A DNA stretch of 10,787 nucleotides from JAQIBY01 sp964418565. GTDB lineage: Bacteria; Bacteroidota; Bacteroidia; Bacteroidales; ML635J-15. The DNA lies in assembly GCA_964418565.1 (NCBI GenBank), contig CAYQMB010000104.1, positions 1-10,787 on the forward strand, in the 5' to 3' direction. Below the pieces are notes generated by a model. It worked only from the letters and a program-made list of their open reading frames with translations, searched no databases and was not told where the DNA came from. A program made the position numbers and the translations under genes. Position 1 is the stretch's first letter, and each line of letters begins with the position of its first letter. Below are positions 1-6,755 of the stretch, piece by piece.

Positions 1-752
1 TCTGGTTTTACCAGTTAACAGGTAAAAATTTCTGGATATGGGCATGGATCCTTGCTTCTGCATTTATGATATTCATGACCATGTTTTACTCCAATCTTAT
101 TGTTCCTCTATTCAACAAGCAAACCCCCCTTAAAAAAGGAGAACTCCGAACCGCTATCGAGAATTTTGCAGAAAAAGCAGGTTTTACCCTGACAAATATT
201 TATGTCATTGATGGTTCAAAGAGGTCAACCAAAGCAAATGCCTATTTTTCAGGTTTGGGCAGAAAAAAAAGGATTGTTCTTTTCGACACATTGATTGAAG
301 ATCTTTCCACCGAAGAAATTGTAGCTGTGCTGGCTCATGAAATTGGGCATTTTAAAAAGAAACACATTCATAAAAGCCTTGCCATATCGGTTTTAAACAC
401 GGGTGTGATGTTGTACCTGTTTGGTCTGTTTGTGGGAATGGATGTTTTCAGCAAGGCATTGGGCGTTGATGAGGCGACTTTCCATATTGGTGCCATAGCT
501 TTTGGCGTGTTGTATACACCCTTGTCAGAAATTACCGGAATATTTATGAATAAATTCAGCCGCAAAAACGAACGTGAAGCCGATGATTTTGCCCGTGAGC
601 ATGGTCAGGCAGATGACTTGGTCGCTGCCCTCAAAAAGCTGGCAGCCAAAAATCTGACAAACCTCACGCCACATCCCTGGCATGTGTTTCTGAATTATTC
701 GCATCCACCACTGGGTGAGCGTATTGAACGCTTACAAAAAAAGCCCGCTTAG
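1..752 (+). CDS. M48 family metallopeptidase, Ste24/CAAX-protease type (5' partial)
   Basis: This is a zinc-dependent integral membrane endopeptidase of the M48A (Ste24) family, which cleaves membrane-associated substrates. In bacteria, which lack the yeast a-factor substrate, its role is usually taken to be membrane protein quality control. The reading frame is open through the left edge (first full codon at 3), so the N-terminus, with several membrane segments, is missing. About 249 of the roughly 410 residues usual for the family are visible. Visible family signatures are a PLFNK segment near 105-119, a DGSKRSTKANAYFSGLG block near 210-260 and the zinc motif HEIGH at 336-350. The third zinc ligand is the first Glu of the EADDFA motif at 576-578. 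A hydrophobic stretch lies near 385-450, between the zinc motif and that Glu. The C-terminus carries the usual HPPLGERIERL ending. The ATG codons at 66 and 75 are internal methionines, not starts. The stop codon lies inside a terminator hairpin shared with the convergent flavodoxin gene. The family assignment is secure; the substrate is unknown. Confidence 0.93.
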   Translation, partial: WFYQLTGKNFWIWAWILASAFMIFMTMFYSNLIVPLFNKQTPLKKGELRTAIENFAEKAGFTLTNIYVIDGSKRSTKANAYFSGLGRKKRIVLFDTLIEDLSTEEIVAVLAHEIGHFKKKHIHKSLAISVLNTGVMLYLFGLFVGMDVFSKALGVDEATFHIGAIAFGVLYTPLSEITGIFMNKFSRKNEREADDFAREHGQADDLVAALKKLAAKNLTNLTPHPWHVFLNYSHPPLGERIERLQKKPA

Positions 753-764
753 CAGCAGGCTTTT
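739..764. terminator. Bidirectional hairpin terminator between convergent genes
   Basis: The inverted repeat AAAAGCCCGC (739-748), loop TTAGCA, GCAGGCTTTT (755-764) has one mismatched pair. It ends in a T run on the plus strand and is preceded by a run of seven A (736-742), which becomes the U tract on the minus strand. It can therefore end both the metallopeptidase transcript, whose stop codon it contains, and the flavodoxin transcript arriving from the right. Confidence 0.75.
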
Positions 765-782
765 AAATGCATATCGGTATGA

Positions 783-1307
783 TTAAAATCCTTGTTTTTC
801 AAGCATCTGTAGCCAACGTGCAGCGCGGGCTTCAGTCTGGTTGTCCTGATGATCTTCATCCAGAGCCAAACCAATAAAATGATCGCCTTCAAGGCTTGCA
901 GATCCGGTAAATTCATAGCCTTCATTTGGCCAGTCGCCTACCACCTCGGCACCAAGTTTTTCAAATTCCTTTTTCAGGATTTCCATGCCATCCACAAAAT
1001 GGTCAGGGTACAATACCTGATCACCCAGGCCGAATAAAGCTACTTTTTTACCATGCATCCTGATGCCCATGTCTTCCATCTTTTTGAAAAACGGCATCCA
1101 TTTATCGGCTGTGTTAGCGTCACGCCATGAATCGGCACCCACTGTAGAACTGCCAAAAATGAAATAGTCGTAGGCCTCAACTTGTTTCTGATTAAACTCA
1201 TCCAGTCCGTAAAAATCCGCCTTGTCTTCGATTAACCGGTGAATTTTCTTTGCTGCGTTACTCACATTGCCGCGTTTGGGCCAATAAACAATTGCTATTT
1301 TTTTCAT
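783..1307 (-). CDS. fldA: Long-chain flavodoxin with a variant phosphate-binding loop
   Basis: This is a small FMN-binding electron carrier (174 aa, the length of long-chain flavodoxins) that can replace ferredoxin as a low-potential donor in the cytoplasm. The 50s loop region is GSSTVGADSW (residues 52-61). The 90s loop LFGLGDQVLYP (91-101) places Tyr100 where the FMN-stacking tyrosine normally sits. The long-chain insertion has the usual GDWPNEGYEF (124-133), followed by IGLALDEDHQ (145-154). These blocks closely match classical FldA proteins. The oddity is at the N-terminus: the FMN phosphate loop, normally T/S-x-T-G-N-T, reads WPKRGNV (residues 9-15), so the hydroxyl-bearing residues are gone while Gly13 and Asn14 remain. 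The ATG at 1307 gives the usual MKKIAIVY beta strand. The gene is monocistronic and divergent from lpd. Flavodoxins are often induced by low iron, but no Fur-like site was recognised here. Confidence 0.9.
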   Translation of the reverse strand: MKKIAIVYWPKRGNVSNAAKKIHRLIEDKADFYGLDEFNQKQVEAYDYFIFGSSTVGADSWRDANTADKWMPFFKKMEDMGIRMHGKKVALFGLGDQVLYPDHFVDGMEILKKEFEKLGAEVVGDWPNEGYEFTGSASLEGDHFIGLALDEDHQDNQTEARAARWLQMLEKQGF

Positions 1308-1457
1308 ACTTCAGATTTTGATTTGCAATAAAGGTAAACATAATTTTAAGCAAAATTGTTTGAGAATACCGAAAATATTTTACTTTCTGTAAACCGGTTT
1401 AATTGCCTGTCAGAATGAAAAGAAATAAGCGAATGAATGAACAAATCCTATCTGCCG

Positions 1458-1489
1458 CTTGTATTACAAAGTGAAATTTATAATTTTTG
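1458..1489 (+). promoter_or_regulatory. Candidate Bacteroidota promoter of lpd
   Basis: CTTG (1458-1461), a 19-base spacer and TAATTTTTG (1481-1489) resemble the -33 TTTG / -7 TAnnTTTG promoter, with one extra base inside the -7 element. Transcription would start near 1495, about 20 bases before the ATG at 1514. This supports 1514, rather than the in-frame TTG at 1487, as the lpd start. Confidence 0.4.
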
Positions 1490-1513
1490 CATCTCAAAAA
1501 AACTCAAAACGCA

Positions 1514-2905
1514 ATGAAATACGATTTAATTGTTATTGGAAGCGGTCCCGGAGGTTATGTGGCTGCCATCAGAGCATCTCAACTTGGAATGAAAACAGCA
1601 GTTGTTGAAAAAGCAGAAACCGGCGGTGTGTGCCTCAATTGGGGTTGCATTCCAACCAAAGCATTGATTAAATCTGCACAGGTATATAATTACATGCAAC
1701 ATGCGGAAGATTACGGTATTTCAGCAGAGGGCGAAATTAAGCCGGATTTCCCGAAAATTGTTGAACGCAGCCGCAATGTAGCTGGAAAAATGAGCAAAGG
1801 CATACAGTTTTTGTTCAAAAAGAATAAAATTACCATTCACAATGGCTTTGGAAAACTTGCCGGTAAAGGCAAGGTGGAAGTAACAAAAGAAGATGATGAA
1901 AAGGAAACCCTGGAAGCCAAACACATCATCCTGGCTACCGGAGCACGTTCAAAAGAACTGCCCGATGTAAAACAGGACGGCAAACACATCATTGGATACC
2001 GCGAAGCCATGACACTTGACAAACAGCCCGAATCCATGATTATTGTCGGCAGCGGAGCCATTGGCTCTGAATTTGCCTACATATACAATTCCCTGGGTAC
2101 AAAGGTTACCCTGGTCGAATTTTTGCCCGAGCTGGTACCAAACGAAGACAAGGAGGTGAGTAAACAGCTTGCACGCTCCTTTAAAAAAGCCGGCATTAAG
2201 GTCATGACCAAATCTTCAGTGAAAGAAGTGGAGGTTAAAAACAAGAAATGCCAGGTGAAAATCGAAACCAAAAAAGGCAACGAAGAGCACGAAGCCGACA
2301 TTGTTTTATCCGCGGTAGGAGTGACGCCCAACCTGAAAAACATTGGCATCGAAGAGTTGGGCATTGAGCTTGACAAAGACAAAGTGAAAGTGGATGAATT
2401 TTACCGCACCAATGTGGAAGGCGTGTATGCCATTGGCGATATTGTTCACGGACCGGCACTCGCACATGTGGCATCTGCAGAAGGCATTGCCTGTGTGGAG
2501 AAAATTGCCGGCGAAGATGTTGATCCCATTGATTACAACAACATCCCGGGTGCTGTGTACAGCATTCCCGAAATCGGTTCGGTTGGCATGACCGAAGAGC
2601 AGGCTAAAGAAGCCGGTTACGAAGTAAAAGTGGGTAAATTCCCCTTCTCTGCATCCGGAAAAGCGAGTGCTGCAGGCAATAACGATGGTTTCATCAAGCT
2701 GGTGTTTGATGAGAAACTCGGTGAAATCCTGGGTGCCCATTTCATCGGTGACAACGTTACCGAAATGATTGCTGAAATCGTGGTAGCTAAAAAGCTTGAA
2801 GCTACCGGCAAAGAGCTGATCAAGAGCATTCACCCACACCCCAGCATGTCTGAGGCCATCATGGAAGCAGCTGCCGCGGCATACGATGAAGTGATTCACA
2901 TTTAA
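1514..2905 (+). CDS. lpdA: Dihydrolipoyl dehydrogenase (E3)
   Basis: This FAD-dependent flavoenzyme reoxidises the dihydrolipoyl groups of 2-oxoacid dehydrogenase complexes and of the glycine cleavage system, passing electrons to NAD+. With the ATG at 1514 the protein has 463 aa, normal for the family. The N-terminal FAD-binding GxGxxG is GSGPGG (residues 9-14). The redox-active disulfide is Cys40-Cys45 in GGVCLNWGCIPTK. The NAD-binding Rossmann motif is IIVGSGAIGSEFAY in the middle of the protein. The second FAD contact is VYAIGDIVHGPALAH. The C-terminal catalytic dyad is His442 and Glu447 in HPHPSMSE, five residues apart as in characterised E3 enzymes. An in-frame TTG at 1487 would add nine residues but falls inside the likely -7 promoter box. 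No E1 or E2 genes are adjacent, so this looks like a stand-alone E3 serving several complexes. A strong terminator follows the stop. Confidence 0.96.
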   Translation: MKYDLIVIGSGPGGYVAAIRASQLGMKTAVVEKAETGGVCLNWGCIPTKALIKSAQVYNYMQHAEDYGISAEGEIKPDFPKIVERSRNVAGKMSKGIQFLFKKNKITIHNGFGKLAGKGKVEVTKEDDEKETLEAKHIILATGARSKELPDVKQDGKHIIGYREAMTLDKQPESMIIVGSGAIGSEFAYIYNSLGTKVTLVEFLPELVPNEDKEVSKQLARSFKKAGIKVMTKSSVKEVEVKNKKCQVKIETKKGNEEHEADIVLSAVGVTPNLKNIGIEELGIELDKDKVKVDEFYRTNVEGVYAIGDIVHGPALAHVASAEGIACVEKIAGEDVDPIDYNNIPGAVYSIPEIGSVGMTEEQAKEAGYEVKVGKFPFSASGKASAAGNNDGFIKLVFDEKLGEILGAHFIGDNVTEMIAEIVVAKKLEATGKELIKSIHPHPSMSEAIMEAAAAAYDEVIHI

Positions 2906-2921
2906 ATGCGCAATATTTACG

Positions 2922-2950
2922 AAAAAAAGCCGGTTCTGCCGGCTTTTTTT
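2922..2950. terminator. Strong rho-independent terminator after lpd
   Basis: A perfect inverted repeat consists of seven A then GCCGG (2922-2933), loop TTCTG, then CCGGC and seven T (2939-2950). The symmetry makes it usable in either direction. It lies 16 bases after the lpd stop codon and isolates lpd from the secreted-protein genes. Confidence 0.88.
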
Positions 2951-3152
2951 ATGCCCGATTATCTGAAAATGGTAAAAACCATCCCGAATTATTCATAGCA
3001 TTTAAGGCTAAGTTCAGCATGATGCAGACAGTCAACCATGCAGGTTGAGCGCATGTTGCCAAAGAATATGCAAAAGAAAATGTAAAAAAATTGTGCAACC
3101 TTTTAAAACGGGCTCGTCTATGAAGTGTAGAAACCCCTAAAAATTAAATATT

Positions 3153-5000
3153 ATGAAACGTTTACTAACTTTACTTTCGGTGTTTGCCCTGCTTGCCGGA
3201 AGCCTGCAAGCACAAACTGTTTGCAATGTGGAAATTTATGAAAGCATAGATGGTTACGATGTCACCTTGTATGCCGGGTATTATGCAACGGATACCATTA
3301 CCGGCGATTCTGTTATTGGAGATCCGGTTTATACATGGTATTATGATGGAATGACATTTGAAGGCAATGTGTTTACACATACATTTGCCGGACCCGGAAC
3401 TTACACCGTTTGTGTGGATGCCATTACACCAGACTGCGGTGCCGAGGCATGCCAGACGATTGTTATTGAGGATCCGGGTAATGACACCACAGCTATGGCT
3501 GTATCACTTGATTATTATTATGCCGATGCGACTGATGACTGCTCCGGTGTTTTGTCAGCCGATGTGAGCGGTGGAACAGCCCCATATACCTATGAGTGGA
3601 GTAACGGATCAACCACAGAAGTTACTGATGGCGCCTGTTCTGGCTTAGAATATTGTGTGACAGTTATGGATTATTCTGGTCTTACCGCCGAAACCTGTGT
3701 TTATCTTGATTCTGTTCCAAACGAGGATACTACCGGTTTGTTTGTCGGTCTTGAATATTATTATGCTGACGAAGCTGATGACTGCTCGGGTGTTGTAACT
3801 CCCTATATTTATGGAGGAACAGTGCCTTATACCTTTTCCTGGAGCAATGGAGAAACCGGAGAAATGGTTGACAATATTTGTGCAGGCGAGGAAATCTGCC
3901 TGACCATAGAAGATGCTAACGGCGCAATTGCTGAAGATTGCGTGTTCCTGGAATGGGAAGAGCCCGCTGATTCATGCGATATTTACCTGAGTTATGATAT
4001 CACACCGGCCAGTGGCTGGGAAATTCCTGATGGTTCTATTGACATTACTGTATATGGTGCTGCTGAACCTTATACCGTTACCTGGAGCGACTCAACATTC
4101 AGTGAAGATTTTGAAGATGCCTATGCAGGCGAATACGGTGTGTTTATTTCCGATGCCAACGGATGTACGTATTCACAATGGTTTGAATTGCCCGCTGATG
4201 TGGATGATTCCACAGGTTGGGATGAGCCACTGATGGTAGAGTTGTATTACTACTTTGCCGATGAGAGCGATGATTGTTCTGCCGTGGTTGTTCCCGAAGT
4301 ATGGGGTGGTACAGCTCCTTATACCTATAGCTGGAGCAATGGAGAAACCTCTGATATGACGGATAACATTTGTGCAGGTGAAATGGTATGCCTTGTTGTA
4401 GAAGATGCCCTTGGCGAAACAGCAGAAGCCTGCATCAATATCGATGCTGAAATGCCGGATGATACCACGGAAACCGATCCCTTTGATGTCAGCATTGATA
4501 CCTGCGTAATTACCGGTGTAATTGATGTGGCAGAAGTTACGGATGTATGGTTTGGCGAGTCCGAACTATGGGCTGCCTGGGAAATCATAATGGGATCTGA
4601 TACCATTGAGCTGTCACTTAGCTATGGTGAGGTTGCTGAAATTGAACCCGGTGTGTATGAATTTGTACTGTACATTAACTGTGGTGACATGAAGAGCATT
4701 ACCACGCTAAGCTCATCATATTATATCGACCAATCTGTGCTTACTGTACGTTCTGATGCTACCCCCGAAGCTTCCCTCTATCCGAATCCTGTCCGGAACG
4801 TACTTAATGTACAAACAGGTCAGTCAGATAAGGAGTTCAACATCCTGATGCTTGACGCCAATGGTCGTATTCTGAACAGTCGTTTGGTTCACGGCAATGG
4901 GCAAACGGTTCAGATGGCTACCGATCACTTGTCTTCCGGTGTTTACTTTATCAGAATTACCGGAAACGGTCAAACCCAAACCCTCAAATTTGTTAAGTAA
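3153..5000 (+). CDS. Secreted T9SS type A protein with PKD-like and Cys-rich SprB-like repeats
   Basis: This is a 615-aa exported protein of unknown function. A Sec signal peptide (MKRLLTLLSVFALLAGSLQA, 1-20) is followed by a PKD-like module (about 22-106; Cys24, 87, 95, 100). Four SprB-like repeats follow at about 117-185, 198-266, 277-346 and 361-430, each centred on a GGTAPYTYSWSNG-type core. Repeats 1, 2 and 4 begin with a YYYAD or YYYFAD segment followed by DDCS, and carry four cysteines with identical spacing. Repeat 3 is divergent and lacks that set. A segment without recognisable family (about 443-512) precedes the C-terminal type A sorting domain (about 539-615; YPNPVRNVLNV, GVYFIRI, KFVK end). 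That domain directs passage through the T9SS and surface attachment or release. There is no Lys or Arg between residues 4 and 513, against roughly 100 Asp and Glu. No enzymatic motif is visible, so an adhesive or structural surface role is an inference. The ATG at 3153 is fixed by the signal peptide. Confidence 0.9.
   Translation: MKRLLTLLSVFALLAGSLQAQTVCNVEIYESIDGYDVTLYAGYYATDTITGDSVIGDPVYTWYYDGMTFEGNVFTHTFAGPGTYTVCVDAITPDCGAEACQTIVIEDPGNDTTAMAVSLDYYYADATDDCSGVLSADVSGGTAPYTYEWSNGSTTEVTDGACSGLEYCVTVMDYSGLTAETCVYLDSVPNEDTTGLFVGLEYYYADEADDCSGVVTPYIYGGTVPYTFSWSNGETGEMVDNICAGEEICLTIEDANGAIAEDCVFLEWEEPADSCDIYLSYDITPASGWEIPDGSIDITVYGAAEPYTVTWSDSTFSEDFEDAYAGEYGVFISDANGCTYSQWFELPADVDDSTGWDEPLMVELYYYFADESDDCSAVVVPEVWGGTAPYTYSWSNGETSDMTDNICAGEMVCLVVEDALGETAEACINIDAEMPDDTTETDPFDVSIDTCVITGVIDVAEVTDVWFGESELWAAWEIIMGSDTIELSLSYGEVAEIEPGVYEFVLYINCGDMKSITTLSSSYYIDQSVLTVRSDATPEASLYPNPVRNVLNVQTGQSDKEFNILMLDANGRILNSRLVHGNGQTVQMATDHLSSGVYFIRITGNGQTQTLKFVK
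3501..4442 (+). repeat. Four in-frame SprB-like repeats (about 70 residues each)
   Basis: The units lie at 3501-3707, 3744-3950, 3981-4190 and 4233-4442, with a period of about 79-84 codons. Units 1, 2 and 4 are close relatives at protein level. Units 2 and 4 share an identical 19-base stretch (3839-3857 and 4331-4349, CTGGAGCAATGGAGAAACC) coding for the WSNGET core, so part of the similarity persists at DNA level. Unit 3 keeps the AEPYTVTWSD core but has lost the YYYAD start and the four-cysteine frame. Confidence 0.8.
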
Positions 5001-5015
5001 CTGACCTGAAAGCTT

Positions 5016-5044
5016 AATATCCCCGCCGTTTGTGCGGGGATATT
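5016..5044 (+). terminator. Hairpin terminator between the two T9SS protein genes
   Basis: A perfect 11-base-pair stem AATATCCCCGC (5016-5026) / GCGGGGATATT (5034-5044) has a 7-base loop and is followed by a T-rich TTGTAATTTT. It sits 16 bases after the first gene's stop and 20 bases before the second gene's ATG. It should end most transcription from the first gene or attenuate the second. No convincing promoter was found in the short remaining gap. Confidence 0.82.
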
Positions 5045-5063
5045 TTGTAATTTTAACCACCAG

Positions 5064-6650
5064 ATGAAAACAATTCTTACCATATCAATTGTAATCGCAG
5101 GCCTGAGCCTGCTTTTTCTGCCTAAAACCAGCAATGCACAGGGCGATTCCTGTTTTGTGGAGTTTACCTACCAGCAAATGGACCCGTATCTGTTCCAGTT
5201 TCAATCCTTTTCTGTTCCCGACTCAACCAATTATTTTTGGAATTTTGGCAATGGCGAAAGCAGCGATAACCCCAATCCTTTGCATGACTATTCCAGCCCA
5301 GGCATTTATGAAGTTTGCCTGAGTATTTATGACTCGGTTAGCGGTTGTGATGCTGTGTATTGCGATTCCCTTTTTGTTGGTCCGGACACCTGTCAGGTGG
5401 ATTTTATGGTTGAGTATTCCGCTGAAGAGCAGGAGTATGGTTTTTATCCTGTGGCCGATGGCATGCCCCCTTATGCTTATACCTGGTATGTAGATGGTAA
5501 CCCGGTAAGTTCGGATTCCGTTTTGTTTTACCAGTTTAATGAACCCGGAACACATTCGGTATGCATTGAGCTTGAAACATCAACTGGTTGTGTGGCGGAG
5601 TATTGTGAAGATGTATTTGTGGAAGAACCGCCATGCGGAGTGTCTTACAACCTTGAAATTGTAGATGAATATTATCTCTTTACTGCTTTACCTGATGGAC
5701 AGGAGCCCTTTTTCTACACCTGGTATCTGAATTCAGAGCCGGTTGGAGACAGTGCTCAACTGGAACTTGGTTTTGATGAGGAAGGATGGTACAGCGTATG
5801 CATAGAGGCCGAAGATGCCAATGGCTGCATGAGCGAATACTGCGACAGTTTCTTTGTTGAATTGCCGGATACCTGCAGTGTGGAATTTGAATACAGCCTG
5901 GAGGAATTTACGGCTCAGTTTGATGCTCTGGTTAGCGGTGAAGCGCCCATTGGTTACCTGTGGACAATTGATGATGTGCCTGTTTCAACCACCGACAGCC
6001 TGAATTATGAGTTTCCTGTCAACGGAGAATATGAAATTTGCCTGAGCATTGAGACCATTACCGGTTGTACGGGCACCTACTGTGAAACCATCAGCATTGA
6101 CGCGACCAATGGAAGTGGCTACCTGCTTTCTGGCAGTGTCAGTCCGTTAGAAGCAGGAATGGATGTAAGCCTTGAGTGTTACCGGGGAAGCACAGAAGCT
6201 GTTTTTGCCTCCGTGATGACATCGAAGGGCAGTTTTGATTTTGAAAACCTGCCTGCCGGTGATTATTACCTAAGGGCGGTACCGTCAGGGGAAAATTTTA
6301 ATCCCACATGGTTTGGAAACACAACCCTTGCCACGGAAGCCGAAAAAATCAGTCTGGACGGAAATACCTGGGATGTGGATATTTTCTTGCAAACTTCAGC
6401 AGTTAACGGGCTATTGTCTCAAAATGTGTTTTCAATTTATCCGAATCCGTTTGCCGAACGGCTTGTGCTGAAAAACAATTCTTCTCAAGCGATTTTATAC
6501 CGCATTTATGATGCCCGTGGTCAATTGATGATGGTGGGCATCTGTAGCACAAACAAGCGGCTAAAAACGAGTGCGCTGAACAGTGGGATGTACATTCTTG
6601 AAATCCGGACAAACGGCCGGACGTTCCATCAAAAAATCATTCACCAGTAA
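5064..6650 (+). CDS. Secreted T9SS type A protein with four Cys-framed PKD-like repeats
   Basis: This is a 528-aa exported protein of unknown function. A signal peptide (about 1-25, ending SNA before QGDSC) is followed by four PKD-like modules at about residues 30-105, 110-186, 191-266 and 271-346. Each has an aromatic WY/WN-D/F-G core, a Y-x-V/I-C-L/I strand and a C-x4-C ending such as GCVAEYC. Cysteines fall at 30/85/95/100, 110/167/176/181, 191/246/255/260 and 271/326/335/340. Residues 352-443 form a carboxypeptidase-regulatory-like beta sandwich (GSFDFENLPAGDYYLRAVP). The C-terminal type A sorting domain (about 455-528) starts SIYPNPFAERLVL and ends FHQKIIHQ. Residues 22-373 contain no Lys or Arg. 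The protein shares its PKD-like module with the N-terminal domain of the upstream gene's product, so the two genes are probably paralogous or domain-shuffled partners acting at the cell surface. No catalytic residues are recognised. Confidence 0.9.
   Translation: MKTILTISIVIAGLSLLFLPKTSNAQGDSCFVEFTYQQMDPYLFQFQSFSVPDSTNYFWNFGNGESSDNPNPLHDYSSPGIYEVCLSIYDSVSGCDAVYCDSLFVGPDTCQVDFMVEYSAEEQEYGFYPVADGMPPYAYTWYVDGNPVSSDSVLFYQFNEPGTHSVCIELETSTGCVAEYCEDVFVEEPPCGVSYNLEIVDEYYLFTALPDGQEPFFYTWYLNSEPVGDSAQLELGFDEEGWYSVCIEAEDANGCMSEYCDSFFVELPDTCSVEFEYSLEEFTAQFDALVSGEAPIGYLWTIDDVPVSTTDSLNYEFPVNGEYEICLSIETITGCTGTYCETISIDATNGSGYLLSGSVSPLEAGMDVSLECYRGSTEAVFASVMTSKGSFDFENLPAGDYYLRAVPSGENFNPTWFGNTTLATEAEKISLDGNTWDVDIFLQTSAVNGLLSQNVFSIYPNPFAERLVLKNNSSQAILYRIYDARGQLMMVGICSTNKRLKTSALNSGMYILEIRTNGRTFHQKIIHQ
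5151..6101 (+). repeat. Four in-frame Cys-framed PKD-like modules (about 76-80 residues)
   Basis: The modules start at 5151, 5391, 5634 and 5874, a period of 80-81 codons. Each is bounded by an opening cysteine and a C-x(8-9)-C-x4-C closing cluster; the gap from first to second cysteine is 55, 57, 55 and 55 residues. The regularity suggests tandem duplication of a single ancestral module. At DNA level the copies have diverged, and no long identical run was noticed. Confidence 0.82.
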
Positions 6651-6755
6651 GCCGAATATAATCCGGCAATTTCTGGCTCCTATGGCAGCCCTGATATTTC
6701 ATGTTAGAAAACCCCGGAAAACAGGTTATATTTACTGCTGAAGAGGTAGCTGAGG

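Noticed and set aside
1487..1513. In-frame TTG start extending lpd by nine codons
   Set aside because: It overlaps the probable -7 promoter element, and the ATG at 1514 begins the conserved MKYDLIVIGSGPGG start of the family.
2306..2899. 197-codon open frame on the minus strand inside lpd
   Set aside because: It lies antisense to a certain gene, with no recognisable family, signal or ribosome-binding context; a shadow of lpd codon usage.
3032..3048. Hairpin TCAACC-ATGCA-GGTTGA upstream of the first T9SS gene
   Set aside because: Only six base pairs, no T tract, about 100 bases from the start codon; not enough to call an operator, riboswitch or terminator.
3061..3152. Promoter for the first T9SS gene (TTG at 3091 with TATGAAGTG near 3119)
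   Set aside because: The downstream hexamer region departs too far from TAnnTTTG to support a call.
3153..5000. Naming the gene sprB (gliding adhesin)
   Set aside because: The repeats are SprB-like, but the protein is several times shorter than SprB, and a type A sorting domain is not diagnostic of it.
3501..6101. CRISPR-like or satellite DNA reading of the regular repeats
   Set aside because: The period is about 240 bases, in frame within long coding sequences, and conserved at protein level rather than as identical short DNA repeats.
6651..6667. Possible terminator after the second T9SS gene (GCCGAAT-ATA-ATCCGGC)
   Set aside because: Short stem with a mismatch, a three-base loop and no T run.
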